Source: an uncultured Oscillospiraceae bacterium (GTDB taxonomy: Bacteria > Bacillota > Clostridia > Oscillospirales > Oscillospiraceae). From it: a DNA stretch of 64,000 bases. Below, piece by piece: positions 51,052 through 58,043 of this stretch. The notes beneath the pieces were generated by a model. It was not told the DNA's origin and did not search any database. It was given only the letters and a program-made list of their open reading frames with translations. The stretch covers positions 1-64,000 of the forward strand of contig CAKTHQ010000008.1 of the NCBI GenBank assembly GCA_934565415.1, in the 5' to 3' direction. A program made the position numbers and the translations under genes. Numbering within the stretch: position 1 is the first letter of the stretch; every line of letters begins with the position of its first letter.

Positions 51052-51101
51052 CTTTTCAATCTCCTATTCAATGATTCGTCGGCGTTTTCCGCCGGGGGTG
51101 G

Positions 51102-51590
51102 TCACAGAGTAGCCTTAAAATCCTTCCAGGCTGTTTTTGCGGAAGTCGGGAGCTGGTGGAATACAATGTCGATGCCGCTTTGCGCCAGGCCGTCCAAAAT
51201 CTCCACATCGCTGTCGCTGAGGTAGAAGATGCCCGTGGCGCCGCTGACCTTGTGCACCGTTTCCGGCCGCTTGGCCAGATTGCCCAGAATCAGTCTTTCA
51301 CACCCGGCGATTTCCTCCTTCAGCTCCTGGAGCTTCTGGGGGAACTTCACAATCAGAAGGCGGGTCTGGTCGCTGCCTTCACGCAGCAGCTTCTTTGCCT
51401 CCTGGGTGGTGACGATGCTGGTTTTGTAGTTTTTCGGTACCCCCATCGTCAGGATGGACTTGAGCATTGGGTTTGCGGCACTTACATCGTCCACCGCAAT
51501 AATCTCCTGAATGCCCAGCGTGGGGCACCAGGCCACAATGGTCTGCCCGTGGATCAGGCGATCATCCACGCGTACATAGAGTTTACCCAT
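51102..51590 (-). CDS. PTS mannose-family EIIB
   Basis: A 162-residue EIIB. YVRVDDRLIHGQTIVAWCPTLG contains the active-site His (about residue 14) that takes phosphate from EIIA and gives it to the sugar. DDVSAANPMLKSILTMGVPK and KLLREGSDQTRLLIVKFPQKL are consistent with the family. AGGAGG precedes the ATG. The order B-C-D-A matches several amino-sugar PTS operons. Confidence 0.93.
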   Translation of the reverse strand: MGKLYVRVDDRLIHGQTIVAWCPTLGIQEIIAVDDVSAANPMLKSILTMGVPKNYKTSIVTTQEAKKLLREGSDQTRLLIVKFPQKLQELKEEIAGCERLILGNLAKRPETVHKVSGATGIFYLSDSDVEILDGLAQSGIDIVFHQLPTSAKTAWKDFKATL

Positions 51591-51626
51591 GGTTGTTCCT
51601 CCTTTCCGGAAAAATAAATGACTTTT

Positions 51627-52307
51627 TTACCACAAGCCCGGTTCAATCAGGCTGGCATACATATAGTTCACGGTGAACCCATCGCTGCCGCTTTCAATCT
51701 GCCGGACCTTGCCGTTGTTGGTATAATAGGGGATATAGGGGAAATCATTGATTTCTCCGTTGAATACCTGATACTGCCGGAGCCCCCGGAACCATTGCTC
51801 CTTTTCCTCCTCCGTCAGTACAAAGTACGCCTGCGGAATAAAGCCAACCAGATCCTCAAAGGTTTCGCCGTACATCAGGCGGATGGGATTGCCCTTCCGG
51901 CGGAGCCGTTTCACCGCCAGGGTCACCGCATCGTGGGTATTGATGTGCCGGGGATGCATGGAGCCCCGCCAATGGGTAATGACCAGCTCCACCTTTTCCT
52001 CCACAAAATACTTTTCAAGCCTTGCCGCAAATTCCTCGGTGGAGGGCATATTGCTGGATACATAACCAAGCCAGATGGTATCGCCGCCCAGAGCCTCCGC
52101 CGCCCGTTTGTTCTGGTCCAGCAGGGATTTCAGATAGGCCTGCTTGGCCTCCTCCGTGGCATTGGGGTCCTCCAGCCGTCCCTGGGTCACATGGATGAAG
52201 GTACAGTGGGCCCCCTCCTTGGCGTACTTCAGCAGCAGCGGCCCTCCCATCAGCTCCGCATCCAGAGAATGGGCACCAATGCTAACGATTCGTTTTAAAG
52301 TTCCCAT
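51627..52307 (-). CDS. PIG-L family amino-sugar deacetylase-like protein with an altered active site
   Basis: A 226-residue LmbE/PIG-L-fold protein that in this family removes N-acetyl groups from GlcNAc-type sugars. The zinc motif, normally AHPDD, reads GAHSLDAEL (residues 11-19): the His and second Asp that bind zinc are kept, but the first Asp, the general base, is Leu. The third ligand region is MHPRHINTHDAV. CTFIHVTQGRLEDP and MYGETFEDLVGFIP are also present. It lies between the GNAT and EIIB genes. Function could be deacetylation through a different base, or a non-hydrolytic role. Confidence 0.8.
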   Translation of the reverse strand: MGTLKRIVSIGAHSLDAELMGGPLLLKYAKEGAHCTFIHVTQGRLEDPNATEEAKQAYLKSLLDQNKRAAEALGGDTIWLGYVSSNMPSTEEFAARLEKYFVEEKVELVITHWRGSMHPRHINTHDAVTLAVKRLRRKGNPIRLMYGETFEDLVGFIPQAYFVLTEEEKEQWFRGLRQYQVFNGEINDFPYIPYYTNNGKVRQIESGSDGFTVNYMYASLIEPGLW

Positions 52308-52319
52308 GGGTCTTCCCTC

Positions 52320-53264
52320 TCATTCTGTCAGATTTTTCTTGTAGGAAATGCAGTGGCGATATACCCGGACACCCTTCCGCTCATAGTACCGGCGGCCGGG
52401 ATCGTCTGTAGAAATAAAGAACATATGGTAAATGCCCCGTTTGGTCATTTCCTGCTGGGCAAAGTCCAGCAGAATGCTGCCCAGGCCCTCATTTCTCAGG
52501 CTCTTATCAATGCCGATGGGTCCAAATCGGGCCGGATTCCCGTCGATCATCCGCATACAGAAGCCGCAGATCCGGTTCTCCGGGCTGATCACCAGCAGAA
52601 TCAGGTCCTCTGCCGTCCCGTTGCGCATAGAAATCAGGGCATTGCGCTTCCAGCCGCCGCCAAACTGCACCCGGTTGAATTCCAGCAGCTCCAGTGCCCG
52701 GTCATAGGTAAAGTTTACAAACCGGTAGCCCTTTTCCTCTGCCTTCCGTTTCTTTTCCCGGGCCTCCTCACTCAAGCGGAAACCGTGCAGGTCCTTACAC
52801 ATAGAGTATTCGTGTTTTCCGGCAGCATACCCCAGCTTTTCAAAAAAAGGAATGGAGGCCGGATAGTTTTCCCCGTCCACACCCGGGAAAAAATATCCGG
52901 GGCTGTAGGCAAACAACGTGATATTTTTAGCGCCCCTGGCCTGCATATCCGATTCCGCCCGCTGCATCAGCGCCGTGCCCAGCCCATTGCGGCGATGACT
53001 CTCCTTGACAAACAGGGCCACAATCCAGCCTCTGTCCGGCTCCAGGCCCCGCTCCATATAGGGGAATTTCCGGCGCATTCCCAGGCAGAAACCCACAACC
53101 GCTTCCCCGTCCAGGGCCACATAGCACAGGTCCGGGTCGAAATTGTCGTCAAACAGGGCCTGGGTACGGAACTTCTGGACCGTAATCGGATCTGCGGTCA
53201 TGGTTTCGTTCCACAGCGCCACCACCTGGCCTTCGTATTTCTGAGAATAGGTGACGATTTCCAT
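52320..53264 (-). CDS. Tandem GNAT acetyltransferase
   Basis: A 314-residue protein with two GNAT folds. The first (about 1-165) has GWIVALFVKESHRRNGLGTALMQRAESDM, with the acetyl-CoA pyrophosphate loop RRNGLGTA. The second (about 195-314) has GPIGIDKSLRNEGLGSILLDFAQQEM and ends FISTDDPGRRYYERKGVRVYRHCISYKK. Such two-domain GNATs may acetylate amino groups on sugars or peptides. I start it at 53264, where GAGGG precedes the ATG; the longer open frame runs into murQ. It lies between murQ and the PIG-L gene, so an amino-sugar substrate is likely but unproven. Confidence 0.85.
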   Translation of the reverse strand: MEIVTYSQKYEGQVVALWNETMTADPITVQKFRTQALFDDNFDPDLCYVALDGEAVVGFCLGMRRKFPYMERGLEPDRGWIVALFVKESHRRNGLGTALMQRAESDMQARGAKNITLFAYSPGYFFPGVDGENYPASIPFFEKLGYAAGKHEYSMCKDLHGFRLSEEAREKKRKAEEKGYRFVNFTYDRALELLEFNRVQFGGGWKRNALISMRNGTAEDLILLVISPENRICGFCMRMIDGNPARFGPIGIDKSLRNEGLGSILLDFAQQEMTKRGIYHMFFISTDDPGRRYYERKGVRVYRHCISYKKNLTE

Positions 53265-53296
53265 AGTTACATCCCTCGCTTTCCTTTCAAAACGGC

Positions 53297-54208
53297 TTAC
53301 GGTTCCTCTGGGGCTGCCACAGCCTGACGGACGCTGCCGCCGCAGCTTTCCAGCCGCTGCCGCGCCTGTTCCACGCTGCATCCGGCCAGAAGCATGGTTA
53401 TGGCCAGCTTGCAGGAGCCGTCTGCCTGGGCAATGGCCTCTTTTGCCTCCTGCCGGGAAACCCCCGTCGCTGCCATGACGATGTTCTGCGCCCGGACCAC
53501 CAGCTTTTCGTTGGTCTGCATCACATCCACCATCAGGTTTCCGTAGGCCTTCCCGCAGCCCACCATGGTGGCTGTGGAAATCATGTTGAGAATCAGCTTC
53601 TGGGCCGTCCCTGCCTTCAATCGGGTAGAGCCCGTCAGGCATTCCGGCCCCGGAGCCACTTCAATGGCCAGCTTTGCAGCCTTTCCCACCGCCGAGCCGG
53701 GGTTACAGGAAATGGCCACGGTTTTGCAGCCCACTTCATCGGCGTATTCCAGGCCGCCCAGTACATAGGGCGTCCGGCCGGAAGCTGCAATGCCCACAAC
53801 TACATCCTTTTCCGTCAGACCGATGGCCTCCAAATCCGCTTTGCCCAGCTCCCGGCTGTCCTCCGCACCTTCTACCGCTTTCACAAAGGCGGAAGCACCT
53901 CCGGCGATGAGTCCGATGACCACCTCCGGGGATACGCCGAAGGTAGGCGGGCACTCTACCGCATCCAGCACCCCCAGCCGTCCGCTGGTGCCGGCTCCCA
54001 TATAGATGAGCCTTCCCCCGGCCCGGATTGCCTCCGTGGCCCAGGTTACGCACCGGGCAATTTTCGGCAGCTCCGGCCGAATGGATTCCGGCACCTTGGC
54101 ATCCTCCCGGTTCATGGCCGTTACGATTTCCAATGGCGTCATGCTGTCTAGTTCCATTGTCTCTGGGTTTCTGGCCTCTGTAAGCAGATTATCCAGTGTC
54201 AAGCCCAT
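53297..54208 (-). CDS. murQ: N-acetylmuramic acid 6-phosphate etherase
   Basis: A 303-residue SIS-domain lyase that splits MurNAc-6-phosphate into GlcNAc-6-phosphate and D-lactate. TEARNPETMELDSMTPLEIVTAMNREDAKVPESI, GGRLIYMGAGTSGRLGVLDAVECPPTFG (catalytic Glu), AGGASAFVKAVEGAEDS and VGIAASGRTPYVLGGLEYA are all characteristic of MurQ. The C-terminal UBA-like end is short. The ATG at 54208 is chosen because AGGAGG precedes it. It is the first gene behind the promoter, so the operon is most likely for MurNAc recycling or scavenging. Confidence 0.97.
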   Translation of the reverse strand: MGLTLDNLLTEARNPETMELDSMTPLEIVTAMNREDAKVPESIRPELPKIARCVTWATEAIRAGGRLIYMGAGTSGRLGVLDAVECPPTFGVSPEVVIGLIAGGASAFVKAVEGAEDSRELGKADLEAIGLTEKDVVVGIAASGRTPYVLGGLEYADEVGCKTVAISCNPGSAVGKAAKLAIEVAPGPECLTGSTRLKAGTAQKLILNMISTATMVGCGKAYGNLMVDVMQTNEKLVVRAQNIVMAATGVSRQEAKEAIAQADGSCKLAITMLLAGCSVEQARQRLESCGGSVRQAVAAPEEP

Positions 54209-54527
54209 GTCTGTGCCGCCTCCTTTTGGTGGCAAAGCGGCCCTTTCCCTCGGCCACCCTGCCGTATTGGCCCCATCATACGGCATTTGTTACAAGGTGT
54301 CAATATCTAACTGTTATTATGAAACAATGTTACATTCAATGAACAAATCTGCGGTTATTAAGCACTTTCCATGAAACACCCTGCTATTTTATCCGCATAC
54401 AATGTGCAATATATACGATGGTTTTTGACGATTTTAGACATTTTACCAATAGCATCTTTGGGAAAAACAATGTAAAATAACATCCGGTGGTTTTGTGCCA
54501 CACGCTAAAGGATTCGGAGGGAATCTT
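54209..54527. promoter_or_regulatory. Divergent control region between murQ and the rpiR-type gene
   Basis: On the minus strand TTGACA (54298-54303), a 17-base spacer and TATGAT (54275-54280) form a near-consensus promoter for murQ. Next to it lies an AT-rich stretch with TGAAACA at about 54319 and again at about 54371 and interleaved TGTT/AACA half-sites, likely operators for the RpiR-type regulator. No clear promoter for the plus-strand gene was found; GGAGGG precedes its ATG at 54528. Confidence 0.7.
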
Positions 54528-55442
54528 ATGAGCGATCCAATTCTGCGGCTTCGGGAGGCTTCCACCGCCCTGAGCCCTACAGAGCGTTCCGTTGCTGCTC
54601 AAATTATTGCGGACCCCAAGCTGGTGCTGAACAACAGCGTCCGCTCCTTGGCCCGGCAGGCCTTTTGTTCCACCGCAACCATTGTGCGGCTGTGCAACCA
54701 TATCGGTTACCCCGGATATCGGGATTTCCGCCAGGCCGTTGCCTACGAGCTGGCCGTCCGGGATCAGACCAAGCGCCGTCAGCAAAAGGCCATCCAGCGG
54801 ACGGACTCCCTGGAGGAGATTATCGACAAGATCACCTACCGGAACATCGTATCTCTGGAGGAAACCCAGGAGCTGATGGATGTTCAGGTACTTCGGCGCT
54901 GTGTGGACCTGCTGCATCGGGCCCGGGTGATCTACCTGTTCGGCATGGGCGCTTCCTTCTGTACCGCCAAGGATGCCTACCTGAAATTTCTGCGGACCAA
55001 CAAGCTGTGCGTCCTGAACGAAGACTGGCATTCCCAGCTGCTTCAGGCCCGCAACGCCACCGCCCAGGATGTGGGCATTGTGCTGTCCTATTCCGGAGCC
55101 ACCGTAGAAATGATTGAATGTATGAAGGCCCTAAAGGAAAACGGCACCCCCACCATTGCCATTACCCGCTTTCTCAAGTCCCCGGTGTCCGATCTGGCGG
55201 ATGAAAAGCTGTACACCGCCTCCAACGAATCCCTGTTCCGCACCGGCGCCATGTCCTCCCGAATCTCCCAGCTGAACATCATCGATATTCTCTATACCGC
55301 CCTCAACAGCCTTTCCTTCGACCAGTCCCTGGACAGGCTGTCCAAAACCTACATTCAAAAACCCAATGCAGAGGACAGTCCGGAGCTTCAAAGCGAGGGC
55401 GATGCCTCCCTGCCCATTAAAAAAACGGGAAACAGTACCTGA
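54528..55442 (+). CDS. RpiR/MurR-family transcriptional regulator
   Basis: A 304-residue regulator. An N-terminal HTH of the RpiR type (about 1-77: LSPTERSVAAQIIADPKLVLNNSVRSLARQAFCSTATIVRLCNHIGYPGYRDFRQAVAYEL) is followed by a SIS sugar-phosphate-binding domain (about 125-260: ARVIYLFGMGASFCTAKDAYLKFL and VGIVLSYSGATVEMIECMKAL). It is transcribed away from murQ, and MurR-type homologues respond to MurNAc-6-phosphate. A hydrophilic 30-residue tail follows. It leads a plus-strand unit with the next two genes, with 15 bases to the next start. Confidence 0.93.
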   Translation: MSDPILRLREASTALSPTERSVAAQIIADPKLVLNNSVRSLARQAFCSTATIVRLCNHIGYPGYRDFRQAVAYELAVRDQTKRRQQKAIQRTDSLEEIIDKITYRNIVSLEETQELMDVQVLRRCVDLLHRARVIYLFGMGASFCTAKDAYLKFLRTNKLCVLNEDWHSQLLQARNATAQDVGIVLSYSGATVEMIECMKALKENGTPTIAITRFLKSPVSDLADEKLYTASNESLFRTGAMSSRISQLNIIDILYTALNSLSFDQSLDRLSKTYIQKPNAEDSPELQSEGDASLPIKKTGNST

Positions 55443-55457
55443 AAAGGAGGTCACCCC

Positions 55458-56348
55458 TTGGACACCGTCCATTACCATCTTCCGGGGCTCTTTGAATTTC
55501 TGGACCTGTACCGGATCTTTCTCCCCCTGTACCGGCAGCACCGGGAATACTTTTACGACTGGTGCGACATCGGCTCCATCTACGGCGCCCCGGCGGACTG
55601 CCTGTGGGGCGGGGGCCGGGTAGGCTTTGGGGAAAACCGTTCCCGGGAAGCCCTGGCTCTGACCGGGGAATACGGCATTTCCGCCCGGCTCACCTTCAGC
55701 AATTCCCTGCTGCGGGAAGCGCACCTTTTGGACCCTAACTGCAACCGGCTGTGCAGGCTTTTCAGCCGGGAACCCGGAAACGGCATCATCGTCCACTCGG
55801 AGCTTCTGCTGAAATATCTGCAGGAAACCTATCCCAATTTCTATTTTGTTTCCTCCACCACCAAGGTACTTACGGACTTTGGCGCCCTTACGCAAGAACT
55901 GGACCGCCCGGAATTCCGATATGTCGTCCCGGACTTTCGGCTGAACAAGGCCTTTGACAAATGGAAGACCTTATCCGGCCCCCAAAGGGAGAAGACAGAG
56001 CTTCTGTGCAATGAATGCTGTTCTTTCGGCTGCCGGGATCGAAGGAAATGCTACGAAAATGTCAGCCGGAAGAATTTGGGGGAGCCCTGCGAAGATCATA
56101 TCTGCACCGCCTCAGGAGGCCAAGAGGGCTATCGGTTTTCCAAAGCCATGGAAAATCCCGGCTTTATTGGCATTGCGGATATTCGGCGCACCTATCAGCC
56201 CCTGGGTTTTTCCCATTTCAAAATCGAAGGCCGGGGCCTGGGCAGCGCTCTCATTCTGGAGTTTCTGCTGTATTATATGACAAAGCCGGAATACCAGATT
56301 CATGTCCGGGAGGCCATCTACCTGGACAGTATGCTGGATCTTTTTTGA
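55458..56348 (+). CDS. U32-peptidase-like cysteine-rich protein
   Basis: A 296-residue protein starting with TTG, set by AAGGAGG eight bases upstream. The body resembles a TIM-barrel of the U32/UbiV type: WCDIGSIYGAPADCLWGGGR, YGISARLTFSNSLL, IIVHSELLLKYLQETYPNFYFVSSTTK. A cluster CNECCSFGCRDRRKCYENV continues with two more Cys (EPCEDHIC). GFSHFKIEGRGLGS near the C-terminus matches the FKIEGR signature of U32 proteins. Iron-sulfur binding is likely; no substrate is known. It sits between an rpiR-type gene and a D-2-hydroxyacid dehydrogenase gene, so it is probably part of the same regulon. Confidence 0.65.
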   Translation: MDTVHYHLPGLFEFLDLYRIFLPLYRQHREYFYDWCDIGSIYGAPADCLWGGGRVGFGENRSREALALTGEYGISARLTFSNSLLREAHLLDPNCNRLCRLFSREPGNGIIVHSELLLKYLQETYPNFYFVSSTTKVLTDFGALTQELDRPEFRYVVPDFRLNKAFDKWKTLSGPQREKTELLCNECCSFGCRDRRKCYENVSRKNLGEPCEDHICTASGGQEGYRFSKAMENPGFIGIADIRRTYQPLGFSHFKIEGRGLGSALILEFLLYYMTKPEYQIHVREAIYLDSMLDLF

Positions 56349-56377
56349 CCATCACCGCATCTGAAAGGAGTTACATT

Positions 56378-57337
56378 ATGAAAATCGTCGTTTTGGACGG
56401 CTATGCTCTGAACCCCGGGGACCTGTCCTACGCCCCTCTGGACCAGTTTGGAGAAGTTGCAATTTACGACCGCACGGATTCCGAGACGGAGGCCATTGCC
56501 CGGATTGGGAACAGCGAAATTGTCCTTGTCAACAAGGTGCCCATTACGGAGCGCCTTTTGTCCGCCTGCCCCGGTATTCGGCTCATTTGCGTCCAGGCCA
56601 CCGGCTACAACGTAGTGGACTGCGCCGCCTGCGCCAAACGGGGCATCCCCGTCACCAATGTTCCCAGCTACGGCACCGACGCCGTGGCCCAGTTTACCAT
56701 GGCCCTCCTGCTGGAGCTGTGCCACCATGTGGGGCTCCACAGCCAGGATGTCCATGCCGGAGGCTGGAGCCGGTCCGGCTGCTTCTGCTACTGGCTGACC
56801 CCCCAGATGGAGCTGGCCGGGAAGACCATCGGCATCATCGGGTTCGGACGAATCGGCCAGGCCGTTGGGAAATTGGCCCGGGCCTTCGGCATGGAGGTTT
56901 TGGCCTGCAACCGGAGCCAAAGCGAGGAAGGCAAAAAAATCGGCACCTATGTGGACCTGGATACCCTGCTCGCAAAATCCGATGTTATATCCCTCCACTG
57001 CCCCCTGTTCCCGGAAACGGAACGGATCATAAACGCCGCCGCCATTGCAAAGATGAAGGATGGGGCTATGCTCCTCAACACCGCCCGGGGTCCCCTGGTA
57101 GAGGAAGCCGCACTGGCCCAGGCCCTGAACTCCGGCAAGCTGCGGGGCGCCGCCCTGGATGTGGTCAGCCGGGAGCCTATTCCGGAAAACAGTCCCCTGC
57201 TTTCCTGCAAGAACTGCATTCTTACCCCCCACATTGCCTGGGCCCCCATCGAAAGCCGCCAGCGGCTGCTGAACACCGTGATAGAAAATATCCGCGGCTT
57301 CCTGGAGGGGAAGCCACGGAATGTGGTAAATATGTGA
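56378..57337 (+). CDS. D-2-hydroxyacid dehydrogenase
   Basis: A 319-residue NAD(H)-dependent dehydrogenase. The Rossmann motif is KTIGIIGFGRIGQAVG (near residue 150), and the catalytic residues are Arg in LLNTARGP, Glu in VVSREPIPE and His in ILTPHIAWAP. It has ATGYNVVDCAACAKRGIPVTNVPSYGTDAVAQF, usual for glycerate/D-lactate-type enzymes. AAAGGAG precedes the ATG. In this setting it could convert the D-lactate set free by MurQ, though closest relatives are often called glycerate or hydroxypyruvate reductases. Confidence 0.9.
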   Translation: MKIVVLDGYALNPGDLSYAPLDQFGEVAIYDRTDSETEAIARIGNSEIVLVNKVPITERLLSACPGIRLICVQATGYNVVDCAACAKRGIPVTNVPSYGTDAVAQFTMALLLELCHHVGLHSQDVHAGGWSRSGCFCYWLTPQMELAGKTIGIIGFGRIGQAVGKLARAFGMEVLACNRSQSEEGKKIGTYVDLDTLLAKSDVISLHCPLFPETERIINAAAIAKMKDGAMLLNTARGPLVEEAALAQALNSGKLRGAALDVVSREPIPENSPLLSCKNCILTPHIAWAPIESRQRLLNTVIENIRGFLEGKPRNVVNM

Positions 57338-58033
57338 TTATAAAAAGGTTCTTCGCTCAATGCTTTCCTTGGCCGGGCGGCAAATAGCCAAAAAGATCAG
57401 CGCCCCGCCCATCAGTACCAGGGCAACCAACGGATACCAGGACCAGCCGTAGAACCTGGGCAGCCGGAAGGTAACGGTCATCAGGTATTCCATCAGCGGC
57501 AAGAAGGCCCCGACGGCAATCAGCGCCCCGCCGTAGATATACAAAAGCTTTCCCCGGGTGTACCGGGCCAGGACCACCACCGCCGTAACGAGAATTCCCA
57601 AAAAGCCCACCACCGGGAAGGCAAAGCTCAGAAACCAGCCGCCGTGCAGGGCCAGATCGATATACAGCACATACAGTCCCGCCGCCACAAAGGTGGCCGG
57701 CACAAACACCACGGGATTGGGATGCTGGAACCATTGGGGCAGCACCGCCGCAATATACAGCAGCGCAATGCCCCCCACCGCATAACCGGACCATGTCACC
57801 CGACGGTGAAGGCTCAGGTCACAAATCAGCGTTACAAGGATGGGCACCAGCAGCAGAATGGTCACCACGCCCAGGGCGGCCTTTTTCTCCACCTTCATGT
57901 TGGGGTACCGGTCCTCCGGGTACAGAGGCGTTCCCTCCGGTCTGGGAATATCCGGATGGAAGGGCACCGTCCCGCATAAGGGGCACCGCTTTTCTCCGTC
58001 CGCCAGCTTGACGCCGCAGTTGATACAATACAT
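57338..58033 (-). CDS. DUF6320 zinc-ribbon membrane protein
   Basis: A 231-residue protein. The first 22 residues, MYCINCGVKLADGEKRCPLCGT, form a zinc ribbon with two CxxC pairs. A linker with PDIPRPEG and YPEDRYPNMKVEK leads to about six or seven transmembrane helices to the C-terminus. This is the DUF6320 layout, usually found beside an acyltransferase-esterase like the next gene upstream (10 bases). Role unknown; the pair may act on a lipid or exported glycan. It is convergent and adjacent to the dehydrogenase gene without a terminator. Confidence 0.82.
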   Translation of the reverse strand: MYCINCGVKLADGEKRCPLCGTVPFHPDIPRPEGTPLYPEDRYPNMKVEKKAALGVVTILLLVPILVTLICDLSLHRRVTWSGYAVGGIALLYIAAVLPQWFQHPNPVVFVPATFVAAGLYVLYIDLALHGGWFLSFAFPVVGFLGILVTAVVVLARYTRGKLLYIYGGALIAVGAFLPLMEYLMTVTFRLPRFYGWSWYPLVALVLMGGALIFLAICRPAKESIERRTFL

Positions 58034-58043
58034 CGTTTTTACC

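Noticed and set aside
52320..53642. 440-residue version of the GNAT frame
   Set aside because: The first 126 codons lie inside murQ in another frame; the ATG at 53264 has its own RBS and fits the domain start.
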